Assembly: GCA_946629475.1 (NCBI GenBank)
Contig: CAMOXX010000003.1
Coordinates: 1-39,481, forward strand
Length of the DNA stretch: 39,481 nt
Source: an uncultured Blautia sp.
GTDB taxonomy: Bacteria; Bacillota; Clostridia; Lachnospirales; Lachnospiraceae
Direction: 5' to 3'
A program made the position numbers and the translations under genes. Positions 29,815-38,559 of this stretch are shown here, in pieces. Numbering within the stretch: the first letter of the stretch is position 1; each line of letters begins with the position of its first letter. Under the pieces are notes generated by a model that searched no databases, was not told where the DNA came from, and saw only the letters and a program-made list of their open reading frames with translations.

Positions 29815-30678
29815 TTAACTATTTTTCGGAGCTGTTTTTTCCTCCGCGAGATAAGCCCGGATGGCCTTACCATCCCTGCGGCCCTCCTCGTACATCATCC
29901 AGATGGATTCTTTACTCCTGGTCAGTGTCTTCATACTTCCTATGCTCTTCGGGGCAATGATCAGGACCCGCCCTTCTTTTTCATACTGCTTCGCGATCTC
30001 CAGGCTGCGGTTGTAATAGCTCGCGCGCCGGTAAAGCGCTCTTGCGGTATTCGGCCATCTGCGGAACAGGCCTCTCGCGATCCGGATATCATTCCCGGGC
30101 TTCCGGTAATTGTCCCTGGGGCGGGTCAGAACCAGCACGATCTTATCATACCCTTCCGCCAGCGCGTGCCGGATGGGGATCGGGTCGGAAAGTCCTCCGT
30201 CAAAATAGGGAATTCCGTCAATCTTATAAGGCCTGTCAATCGCCGGCACGCAGGAAGAAGCCTTGATGACTCCGTAGTCATCCTGCTTCATATCGTCCAG
30301 CGTAAAGTAGCGGGGTCTTCCCGTCTCCGCATTGGTCGCCACCACATAGAACGTTTTTCCGGAGGATATCACCCGGTCGAAATCCAGCGGGTATTCTCCG
30401 TCCGAGTTGCTGAGCGCCCCGTAGATATAGTCAAGTCCAAGGTAGGAGCCGGTTCTGAAAAAATTGCCCCAGCTCATATATTCTTTCCGGAACGCGTATT
30501 CCGTGTAGAACTTCAGGTTGCGTTCCTTCTGTCCCGCAAGAAAGCTCACACAGTTCGCGGCTCCTGCGGAAACACCGTAGCAGGTATCGAACTCCGTCCC
30601 TTCCTCCATACAGGTATCAAAAACACCCGCGCCGTAGATGCCGCGGAGCCCTCCTCCTACATCAATCACACAATTCAT
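29815..30678 (-). CDS. Patatin-like phospholipase
   Basis: 'VIDVGGGLRGIYGAGVFD' oxyanion hole, 'GVSAGA' nucleophile elbow, 'FDGGLSDPIP' catalytic Asp. Confidence 0.92.
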   Translation of the reverse strand: MNCVIDVGGGLRGIYGAGVFDTCMEEGTEFDTCYGVSAGAANCVSFLAGQKERNLKFYTEYAFRKEYMSWGNFFRTGSYLGLDYIYGALSNSDGEYPLDFDRVISSGKTFYVVATNAETGRPRYFTLDDMKQDDYGVIKASSCVPAIDRPYKIDGIPYFDGGLSDPIPIRHALAEGYDKIVLVLTRPRDNYRKPGNDIRIARGLFRRWPNTARALYRRASYYNRSLEIAKQYEKEGRVLIIAPKSIGSMKTLTRSKESIWMMYEEGRRDGKAIRAYLAEEKTAPKNS

Positions 30679-30701
30679 ACCAGTATTCCCTCCTTTTGGG
30701 T

Positions 30702-32615
30702 CTATCCTCCGAAGCGGAAGCTTCCGAGGCGGATTTTGCGGTTCAGGTACTGGATCAGTCCGTTGACCGTGTCACTGGCCATCTCCTGGGCAATGCAGCG
30801 CTGTGCCAGGGCCACATTATCTGTAATGATATTGTCGACCTTGCGGTCGATCATCAGGTTGATGGAATCCCTGCTGTTCACCGTCCAGGCATAGATCTGC
30901 TTGCCTGCATTGTGTACCCTTCGGACCAGGCTCTGGGTAATGCTGCTCTGCTTCACACTGAAATGGTCCGCATAAATGAGCCGGTTTACATTTCCATAGG
31001 CAAATGCCGTGACATAGACCGTGGTAATTGTTTCGTCCAGCTGCTTCACCTTCGAGATGGACTGATACTGCTGTGATGTCACCACGCACCGATCCGTAAA
31101 CTCTTTCTCGTGCAGCAGCTCAACCAGGGCCTCCTCCAGCCCCTCTTCCTGTTCTGACGGCTTGATTTCAATGTTCAGACGGATTCCTGTCTCCTTCGCA
31201 AAGTCAATCACTTCTGACAGGAGCGGGATTCTTTCCCCCGCAAACTCCTCCCCAAGGAAGCTGCCGGCATCCAGTTTCATGATCTCATCATAGGTCAGAT
31301 CCCAGGCCATCGCCCTTACGCCGGTCGTTCTGAAAAAGGAGTTGTCATGCATGGTAAAAATCTGTCCGTCGCGTGAAAGATGGACATCCAGCTCGATCCA
31401 GTCCGCTCCCGCATCGAACGCGCCTTGAAAGGCCGCCATGGTGTTTTCAGGAAACTGCTTGGACGCCCCGCGGTGGGCAGTGACTTCCATCGTCTTTAAG
31501 AATTCAATGCTCCTGTTCATCTCCCCCCGGTGCACCTGGTACACATAGAAGGTACAGGCACTCACCGCTGCGAGGAACAAAAGACTCTGCAGGACACCGA
31601 ATGCCCTCCGGTGCTTCTCCCGAAACCGGTCCTCCCGCGCCGAGTGGTGAAAATTCTTTCGGTCATGCACCTCTCTGATGGTTGTCTCAGGCTCCTTCTT
31701 CATGGTCTTGTGATTATAAAAAAGAAGGCTGATCATCAGACAGGTGACCGGCGGCCCCAGCACGGTAAAGAGAACCAGCAGGACCACAAGAACAATCTTT
31801 ACGATCGAGAACAGAATCTGGGACAGCAGAAACAGTCGGGAGAAAAACCGCCCGATCAGAACCGCGGAGAGTATGCCGAGCGCAAGCATAAGCATGTACA
31901 GGACATACAGAAAAAGCTGGGCCGCCAGTGCGGAAAGCAGATCCCGGATCCGGCTTCCCTTTCCGAGATTCACACTCTTCCGGACTGCGGTTTTTCCGTC
32001 CGCATTCTCAAGCGTATAATACCAGAACGTGTACATCAGTCTTCCGTATGGGATCGAAAGAGCCAGTATCACAGAGATCACGCCAGCGTAAAGGCTTCCG
32101 TTCTTCATGCTGATCATGATCATGTTCGGCATCGAATAGGAGGACATAATCTCCGGGATCTGCCCCACACTGAAAAACGGGAGCATCAGGTACACGATAA
32201 AGATCAGCCTCCTGTTCCCCCTGCGGAAAAGGCCGGCCACATTCCGGACCGCAAAACGGATCGTATCCAGGATATCCGTCCGCCGCCCCGACCGTGAGCA
32301 GTGCACCATATAGATGACCGCGCTCATATCAACCAGGGTATAAAACCCGATAAAAGCAAGAATTATCAACAGGATCAGAAGAATCAGCGGATGCCGGAGA
32401 GACTTCTTCAGATTTTCCAGTGTCAGGTAGTGATATCCCGCTGCACTCATTGTCAGGTCGAACGCGCCGTACAGCAGCGGGACAAAGAGCGTAACACCCA
32501 GCAGCTTGTAGAGGATTTCAAACCACCAGAACATCCGCCCGTTCACGGTCAGAAGATGCGCCGCCTTCCCGGTCCGCGAATTCCGGAACCGGGATCGCCT
32601 GTCACTCCTGTTCAA
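30702..32615 (-). CDS. Glycerophosphodiester phosphodiesterase with large N-terminal membrane domain
   Basis: 'VTAHRGASKQFPENTMAAFQGAFDAGADWIELDVHLSRDGQIFTMHD' GDPD motif following several TM segments. Confidence 0.93.
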   Translation of the reverse strand: MNRSDRRSRFRNSRTGKAAHLLTVNGRMFWWFEILYKLLGVTLFVPLLYGAFDLTMSAAGYHYLTLENLKKSLRHPLILLILLIILAFIGFYTLVDMSAVIYMVHCSRSGRRTDILDTIRFAVRNVAGLFRRGNRRLIFIVYLMLPFFSVGQIPEIMSSYSMPNMIMISMKNGSLYAGVISVILALSIPYGRLMYTFWYYTLENADGKTAVRKSVNLGKGSRIRDLLSALAAQLFLYVLYMLMLALGILSAVLIGRFFSRLFLLSQILFSIVKIVLVVLLVLFTVLGPPVTCLMISLLFYNHKTMKKEPETTIREVHDRKNFHHSAREDRFREKHRRAFGVLQSLLFLAAVSACTFYVYQVHRGEMNRSIEFLKTMEVTAHRGASKQFPENTMAAFQGAFDAGADWIELDVHLSRDGQIFTMHDNSFFRTTGVRAMAWDLTYDEIMKLDAGSFLGEEFAGERIPLLSEVIDFAKETGIRLNIEIKPSEQEEGLEEALVELLHEKEFTDRCVVTSQQYQSISKVKQLDETITTVYVTAFAYGNVNRLIYADHFSVKQSSITQSLVRRVHNAGKQIYAWTVNSRDSINLMIDRKVDNIITDNVALAQRCIAQEMASDTVNGLIQYLNRKIRLGSFRFGG

Positions 32616-32889
32616 GTTCCGTCAGGAACAGTTCATAATAATCATCCTCGCCCTGCAGCATCGGAGAATTCTCGCCTCCCCCGTTTGTGCTTCGCTTCAT
32701 CGACGCATAGCTGTCCTCTCCACAGGCGATCAGATCCATCTCATACAGAGGAAACCCCTCCTCCGTACTGATCCGGCAGAATGTCGAAACCGGATTTTCG
32801 TGTTTTTTTGTCCCCAGCAGCTTTTCCTTCAGGGCAGGATTGCAGCGTGCTTTCTTTTTCAAACCGTCCAGTGCTTCCCATACTTCCAT
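32602..32889 (-). CDS. Small Nif11-leader-like conserved hypothetical peptide
   Basis: 95 aa; 'NPALKEKLLGTKKHENPVSTFCRISTEEGFPLYEMDLI' resembles Nif11 leader layout; C-terminal 'MKRSTNGGGENSPMLQGEDDYYELF'; overlaps GDPD start by 14 nt. Confidence 0.65.
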   Translation of the reverse strand: MEVWEALDGLKKKARCNPALKEKLLGTKKHENPVSTFCRISTEEGFPLYEMDLIACGEDSYASMKRSTNGGGENSPMLQGEDDYYELFLTELEQE

Positions 32890-32905
32890 GGTATGTCTCC
32901 TGTCA

Positions 32906-33958
32906 TCATGCTCCGTGATTTACTGTGACGGCTTTTCCGGTCTCTGCCGACTCGAACGCGGCAAAAATCACGCGCATGGCCTTCAGGGACTCAGGTCCGC
33001 TCGAAAGCGGCTCCCTGTGTTCCAGAATGCTCTCCACAAACTCATCGATCACTCCGGTGGATTCACGGTCGCCTCGTGTCTGGTCTGTATTCTTTTTCAG
33101 CTTCTGAAGATTGTAGCGGACCATATCGCCGCCCTTCTTTTCCAGGATCAGCGCGGATTCCTCATCGTCATAGCAGCGGATCACGCCTTCTGTTCCATAG
33201 ATCACCGTGGAATTCTTTTCATTCCCATAGAAAGTCCAGCTGACATGCATGATACCGGTCACGCCGCTGTCGGTCTGCATCAGGCAGAATGCGTTGTCCT
33301 CCACATCGATCGGCCTTCCATCCGGCCATTTTTTATCCAGTGTCGTGATCATCGCCTGGATTTTCGTAACCGGTTCTCCGAGGAGGTAATGCATCAGGTC
33401 GGTTTTATGAATTCCCAGATCCGCCATCACGCCGAACACTGCCTGCTTTTTGTCAAAGAACCAGGTGTTGGGAGTCTGGGTCCAGATCTCGGGCCCTCCG
33501 TGCCCAAACTTCGTCTCAAATGAAAGCAGCTTTCCGATCGCCCCTTTATTGATGAGCTCGTACGCCTTCTGGTGTGCTTTCGCGAATCTCTGGTTATGCC
33601 CGATCATGAGGACCTTCCCGCTCGCCTCAGCGGCCTCAGTCATCGCGATGCAGTCCTCGAGCGTCATCGCCATCGGCTTTTCACACAGTACATGCTTTCC
33701 GGCATTCAGAGCCCGAACCGTGATGTCCTTGTGGAACGCGTTTGCCGTACACACACTCACCGCATCGATATCCAGGGCAAGGAGCTCATCGACCGTATCG
33801 CACACCTTTCCCCCGTACTCCTCCGCCATGGCTTCCGCCCGCGCTCTGTTATTGTCATAGAACGCAATGATCTCGCAGTTCGGGTTTTCCATATACTCCG
33901 GCGCGTGCCGGACTTTTGTGATCATTCCGCAGCCTATAATACCGATTTTCAGTTTCAT
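32906..33958 (-). CDS. Gfo/Idh/MocA-family oxidoreductase
   Basis: 'KIGIIGCGMI' Rossmann, 'HVLCEKPMAMTLEDC'. Confidence 0.94.
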   Translation of the reverse strand: MKLKIGIIGCGMITKVRHAPEYMENPNCEIIAFYDNNRARAEAMAEEYGGKVCDTVDELLALDIDAVSVCTANAFHKDITVRALNAGKHVLCEKPMAMTLEDCIAMTEAAEASGKVLMIGHNQRFAKAHQKAYELINKGAIGKLLSFETKFGHGGPEIWTQTPNTWFFDKKQAVFGVMADLGIHKTDLMHYLLGEPVTKIQAMITTLDKKWPDGRPIDVEDNAFCLMQTDSGVTGIMHVSWTFYGNEKNSTVIYGTEGVIRCYDDEESALILEKKGGDMVRYNLQKLKKNTDQTRGDRESTGVIDEFVESILEHREPLSSGPESLKAMRVIFAAFESAETGKAVTVNHGA

Positions 33959-33977
33959 CGTATTTTCCTCCCTGTCA

Positions 33978-33996
33978 GGGTTCTGAACAGTTACGT
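33978..33996 (+). repeat. 19-bp intergenic repeat copy 1 (GGGTTCTGAACAGTTACGT)
   Basis: Exact reverse-complement match to 39427..39445. Confidence 0.9.
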
Positions 33997-35004
33997 TTAT
34001 TTGCTGAAGCGCTCTTTCAGTCTCGGACCCGCAAGCTGGATCAGGATTACCACCAGCAGGATAATACCCTTGATTGCGTCATTGATCAGAGAGTCCATCT
34101 TGAGGGCTACGATGATCTTGTCGATGACCGTGTAGGACATGGCACCGAACAGTATCCCAAGGCATTTTCCGCGTCCGCCGCTCATACTGATGCCTCCGAG
34201 CACTGCAGAGGCAATCGCGTACATCTCGTTGCTCTTTCCTGTGGTTGCCGGGTCAGAAGAAGCATTCATCGCGATCCACAGGAACGCGGCGGCGCCGACC
34301 AGGGCTCCGGTAATGATAAACACACAGGTCTTCATCAGATTAACATTGATACCGTTCATGGCAGCGCCCTTCTCGTTGCTGCCGATCGCATATACCTTTT
34401 TGCCGAATTTTGTACTTGTTGTGATATAAGTAAACAGCACAACCACAAGGATCAGCACAACGCCGACGATCGGTACCGTCGCGATTTTTCCGTTTCCGAA
34501 GCCGTAGAAGGACTGATAGGAATCCTTGCTGTTGATCATCCGGTATACAGAGCTCCCGCCTCCGCAGAGATCCTTCGGGATAATCTGGCAGAAATACTGG
34601 GCAAAGGAGCGGTAGATCAGCATTGTGGCGAGTGTCACAATGAAAGCCGGCATCTTGACATAGCCGACAAGGACACCGTTAATCGCGCCGCACAGGGCAC
34701 CGAAGCCCAGGCAGAACAGGAGTGAAACGGCGATGCTCCCGGTGATATTGAAGATCACGACCGCAAATCCGCTGATCAGGGCCAGCATGGATCCGACTGA
34801 CAGGTCGATCTCACCGGTGATGCAGACCATCCCCATGCCGATGCCGATGATTCCAATCACCGCCGAATGCCTGAGAATATTCATCACTCCGTTCCAGGTA
34901 AGGCCGTTCGAAACAACCGCATACACCGCAAATATCGCGATAAACACAATGACAAAGCTGTATTGTGAGATTATCCGACCGACTGAATTTTTACTCGAAA
35001 CCAT
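33997..35004 (-). CDS. Ribose-type sugar ABC transporter permease
   Basis: 'ITGEIDLSVGSMLALISGFAVV', 'AIASAVLGGISMSGGRG' RbsC-family motifs. Confidence 0.92.
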   Translation of the reverse strand: MVSSKNSVGRIISQYSFVIVFIAIFAVYAVVSNGLTWNGVMNILRHSAVIGIIGIGMGMVCITGEIDLSVGSMLALISGFAVVIFNITGSIAVSLLFCLGFGALCGAINGVLVGYVKMPAFIVTLATMLIYRSFAQYFCQIIPKDLCGGGSSVYRMINSKDSYQSFYGFGNGKIATVPIVGVVLILVVVLFTYITTSTKFGKKVYAIGSNEKGAAMNGINVNLMKTCVFIITGALVGAAAFLWIAMNASSDPATTGKSNEMYAIASAVLGGISMSGGRGKCLGILFGAMSYTVIDKIIVALKMDSLINDAIKGIILLVVILIQLAGPRLKERFSK

Positions 35005-35022
35005 TATCTTATCCTCCTGACA

Positions 35023-36507
35023 TCAAATGTTCGCAGCATTTGTCGAATAGTACATAACCGTCTGTTCATCCAGCTCGGCATGCTGCAGAATCTTCACGAT
35101 CCTTCCTTCGTAGAAGATCGCACAGTAGTCCGCGATTTTCTGTAGCTCCGGAATTTCCAGCGTATTGATCAGGATCGTCTTTCCCTCCCCCGCCATCTGC
35201 AGGATCAGTTTGTATATTTCCGCTTTTGCCCCAACGTCGATTCCCTGAGTCGGGTTATCCAGAAGCAGGATATCCGCGTTGGTATTCAGCCATCTGGCCA
35301 GAAACACCTTCTGCTGGTTTCCGCCGGACAGTGAGAGGATCGAATCCCCGCTGTCCTGGGCTTTGATGTTCAGCATCCGGCGGTAATTCTCAAATTTATT
35401 CTTTTCTTCCCTTTTATGGATGGCAAAGCGCCCTGCCGACAGAGTATGCTCTGCCAGATACATATTTTCAAGCAGCGACATGTCGGGAATGACCGAATTC
35501 TCCTTCCGGTTGGAGGCCAGCATCGCGATTCCCGCTTTCATGGCGCGGTGTGTAGAGGCCGGCGGCACTGTATTCCCATTTGCTTCCAGGGTTCCGCCGG
35601 TTGCCCGGGTAACACCGAACATGCACTGCATAAGTTCCGAGCTTCCCGCCCCCTGAAGGCCGGTAAGTCCGATGATCTGGCCTTTTTTCACTTCCAGATT
35701 GATATTTTCGAACCCGGGTCCGCTGTAGTCGTGCAGCTTCAGCACGGTTTCCCCCACCGGACGGGTTTCATAAATGTCCTTGAAAGAATCCGTATTTCCG
35801 ACCAGCAGAGCCGTGATTTCCTCCGGATTCGTATCCGCGATATTGCCCGACGCGATATATTCCCCGTTCCGCAGTACGGTGTAGCGGTCCGAAATGCGGA
35901 AGATCTCCGGCATTTTATGGGAGATAAAAATGAATGATGTTCCGTTCTTTTTCAGGTTTTCAATAATCTGAAACAGATGATCGATCTCGTCATTGTTCAG
36001 CGCGGTTGTCGGCTCATCCAGAATCAGAAGCTTCGCTTCAAAGAAAAGCGCCTTGGATATCTCGAGAAGCTGTTTCTCGCTGGTCTTCAGATTCTCAACC
36101 ATTTCCTCGGGATCGATCGAAACATCAAGCCGCTCAAACAGCTCGCGGCATTTCGCGACCATACTCCGCTTATCGCAGTGTCCCAGCGCCTTCACGATCT
36201 CCTTGTTGAGAAAAATATTCTCCCATACCGTCATCTCGTTGAAGAGGTTCAGCTCCTGATGGACAAACGCAATGCCGGCATCCTCCGACCCCTTGATGGT
36301 AATATGGTCCATGTGCTTTCCGTCAAAGACCACGGTACCGTGGTCCAGCGGGTGAACGCCGGTCAGCACGTTCATCAAAGTGGATTTTCCGGCACCGTTT
36401 TCGCCCAGAAGCGCATGAACTTCACCTTTTTCCACTTCAAGCTGTGCCTTTTTCAGCACAGGCACTCCGCTGAAGGCCTTGTCGATCTCTTTCATTTCCA
36501 GCAGCAT
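35023..36507 (-). CDS. Ribose-type sugar ABC transporter ATPase (two ABC domains)
   Basis: 'LLGENGAGKSTLMNVLTGVHPLDHGTVVFDG', 'LSGGNQQKVFLARWLNTNADILLLDNPTQGIDVGAK'; start set at ATG 36507 preceded by AGGAGG. Confidence 0.94.
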   Translation of the reverse strand: MLLEMKEIDKAFSGVPVLKKAQLEVEKGEVHALLGENGAGKSTLMNVLTGVHPLDHGTVVFDGKHMDHITIKGSEDAGIAFVHQELNLFNEMTVWENIFLNKEIVKALGHCDKRSMVAKCRELFERLDVSIDPEEMVENLKTSEKQLLEISKALFFEAKLLILDEPTTALNNDEIDHLFQIIENLKKNGTSFIFISHKMPEIFRISDRYTVLRNGEYIASGNIADTNPEEITALLVGNTDSFKDIYETRPVGETVLKLHDYSGPGFENINLEVKKGQIIGLTGLQGAGSSELMQCMFGVTRATGGTLEANGNTVPPASTHRAMKAGIAMLASNRKENSVIPDMSLLENMYLAEHTLSAGRFAIHKREEKNKFENYRRMLNIKAQDSGDSILSLSGGNQQKVFLARWLNTNADILLLDNPTQGIDVGAKAEIYKLILQMAGEGKTILINTLEIPELQKIADYCAIFYEGRIVKILQHAELDEQTVMYYSTNAANI

Positions 36508-36540
36508 TTTGTGAAATCCTCCTGTTCCCCTTATTAAAAG

Positions 36541-36565
36541 AGGCCGCCGCAATCCGCGGCGGCCT
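36541..36565 (-). terminator. Hairpin between binding-protein gene and ATPase gene (attenuator / partial terminator)
   Basis: Perfect 10-bp stem AGGCCGCCGC-AATCC-GCGGCGGCCT, followed on the minus strand by CTTTTAATAAG. Confidence 0.6.
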
Positions 36566-36579
36566 TTTGCTTGCATCAG

Positions 36580-37632
36580 TTAGAAGGACGGATATTCGTC
36601 AACGTTTTCAGATGTTACGTTCTCGCATGCGATCACGTGATCCTGCTCAACTTCCTCGCCGTTCAGATAATCAACCATATCCTGGATTGCTGTCTGAATC
36701 ATGGCCGGGCTGTAGGTTACGGAGCAGAGTCCGCTGAATCTCTCTGCAAGGTCTGCATAGGAGTTGCCGCGAAGCACTTCGTAATACTCATCAAGTCCGC
36801 CGCATCCGGTCATGGCCGGTGCGTTGCCAAGGAAGCTTTCCTTTACGCTGTCATCGATTCCGCCGCCGTTCAGAGCCTCCAGAACGCCCATTGCCAGCTC
36901 GTCATCCTCTGCGTAGAACCATTTGATCTCTGCATTGGAAGCGTCGCCCATCAGGGATTCGAAGGATGTCTTGGTGTCGGAACGGCTCCAGTTCATGGCT
37001 CCGGAGTAGGTGATGGAAGCGATATCATCCTCGCTCCACTTGAGATCGTCAGCGATCTTCTCGCCGTCGAACTCCGCCTCGCCTGTCAGATAGTCCACAA
37101 AGCCGTTGTCGCGGAGTGTGGTAACAGAGGAGGTGTCTCCCTCATATACATAAACCTTATCGCCCGGCTGCATGCCGAGAGATACAAAGTACGCTGCAGA
37201 GCCCGCGCCGATACCGCTGTTGTCACCCTTTACGTTTGACACTGCAGTGTCAGCAACGGCGTCGATGATGCGGTCGAATGCGACATACGGAACTTCCGCG
37301 TCGACGATCTGCTGAATCGCGGACTGTACGGTATCGTCAAGAGGCATAACAACAAATGCGATGTTGCTGGTATCGCCCGCGAGGATGTCCTCGATCTGGG
37401 TGATCTGATCGGATGCGCTGGCTGCAGTGATGACCTCTGCTGTGTAGGTTCCCTCTCCGTTCACTTCTTCCGCTTTTTCCTTTGCGAAGGTAGCGACGGA
37501 ACCGGTCCAGCCATGATCCTCAGATGCGGTAAGCACATAAATATGGGCTCCCTCATCAGCCTGTGCGATTGCGCCCATGCCGAAAACCATCGATGCTGTC
37601 ATTGCCAATGCCATAACTTTCTTCATTTTCAT
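36580..37632 (-). CDS. Periplasmic-binding-protein-like sugar-binding protein (RbsB-type)
   Basis: 'HIYVLTASEDHGWTGSVATFAKEKAEE', 'IAFVVMPLDDTVQSAIQQIVDAEVPYVAFDR'; start at ATG 37632 after GGAGG. Confidence 0.92.
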   Translation of the reverse strand: MKMKKVMALAMTASMVFGMGAIAQADEGAHIYVLTASEDHGWTGSVATFAKEKAEEVNGEGTYTAEVITAASASDQITQIEDILAGDTSNIAFVVMPLDDTVQSAIQQIVDAEVPYVAFDRIIDAVADTAVSNVKGDNSGIGAGSAAYFVSLGMQPGDKVYVYEGDTSSVTTLRDNGFVDYLTGEAEFDGEKIADDLKWSEDDIASITYSGAMNWSRSDTKTSFESLMGDASNAEIKWFYAEDDELAMGVLEALNGGGIDDSVKESFLGNAPAMTGCGGLDEYYEVLRGNSYADLAERFSGLCSVTYSPAMIQTAIQDMVDYLNGEEVEQDHVIACENVTSENVDEYPSF

Positions 37633-37753
37633 GTGAGTACCTCCATTCAAAAAATTGATTTCACAACGCTATTCTAGCAGATTCTCTTATAAAATGGTAG
37701 TGTTATTTCTGTTTTTTTTATCGGTTTATAGTGCAAAAATGCCAACCACCTGT

Positions 37754-37759
37754 TATAAT
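37754..37759 (+). promoter_or_regulatory. Extended -10 element for the plus-strand PRTase-like gene
   Basis: TGTTATAAT about 100 nt upstream of the ATG at 37858; no strong -35. Confidence 0.4.
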
Positions 37760-37857
37760 AGAAGAAACAAAGCGCACATTTTCCATAAATATCTGTGTGT
37801 ACTGTTCAGAATCCCTAACGGATACAGAGATAATTCTCATCGAAGGAGGCAACCGTA

Positions 37858-38498
37858 TGGAACAATATGTAAAACTGACCTCTCAGCGTGTGCATGATGT
37901 AATTCTCCGGGTAATTCCCGGTCACTTTGCAACGCCAAACTCACATGTCAACTACTATATGGATATGGCCGCGCTCAAATCGAGAATGACCGAGGCCAGG
38001 GCTGCCGCCCGCGCTCTGAGTGAGGTGTACTATACTTCACACCCGGTTGACACCATCGTCTGCATGGACGGAACCGAAGTGATCGGTGCCTACCTTGCCG
38101 AGGAGCTTACGCGGGTCGGGGTCATGTCCCTCAACCGCCATAAATCCCTCTATGTACTTACCCCTGAGTACAATATGTCCGGACAGATGATTTTCCGCAA
38201 TAACCTCCAGCAGTGGATCACACAGAAGAATGTGCTTCTTCTTCTCGCCTCTGCCACCACCGGCACAACGGTCGCCCAGGCAGTGGAATCCCTGAAATAT
38301 TACGGTGCCGAGATCGTAGGGATTTCCGCGCTGTTCTCCGTTGCCACCAAGATTGCGGGGCTTCCGGTGTACTCCCTGTTCTCCCCCATGGACCTTCCGG
38401 ACTACTCCGCCTACAATCACGAGGACTGCCCCCTCTGCAAAAAAGGCATCAAAGTTGACGCGCTCTGCAACGGGTACGGATATACACCGATTCGTTAA
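37858..38498 (+). CDS. Phosphoribosyltransferase-like protein with degenerate PRPP loop
   Basis: 'DTIVCMDGTEVIGAYLAEEL...VLLLLASATTGTTVAQAVESLKYYGAEIVGISALFS' plus C-terminal 'CPLCKKG'; ATG at 37858 preceded by GAAGGAGGCAACC. Confidence 0.75.
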
Positions 38499-38506
38499 AA
38501 CAGACA

Positions 38507-38551
38507 GCCGGCTCTGTATCTTTTCAAAGGATACAGAACCGGCCTTTTTTT
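38507..38551 (+). terminator. Rho-independent terminator
   Basis: GCCGGCTCTGTATC-TTTTCAAAG-GATACAGAACCGGC followed by CTTTTTTT. Confidence 0.88.
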
Positions 38552-38559
38552 ATCTGGTC

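Noticed and set aside
29682-29873. 63 aa minus-strand ORF ending DASLAQLAEHLTLNQGVQGSNP
   Set aside because: Classic spurious translation through a tRNA gene.
36508-36576. 23-residue N-terminal extension of the sugar ABC ATPase (MQAKGRRGLRRPLL...)
   Set aside because: Covers the intercistronic hairpin and RBS; ATG at 36507 with AGGAGG is the better start.
37731-37857. N-terminal extension of the plus-strand PRTase-like ORF
   Set aside because: Runs through the -10 box and leader; ATG at 37858 has a good RBS (GAAGGAGG).
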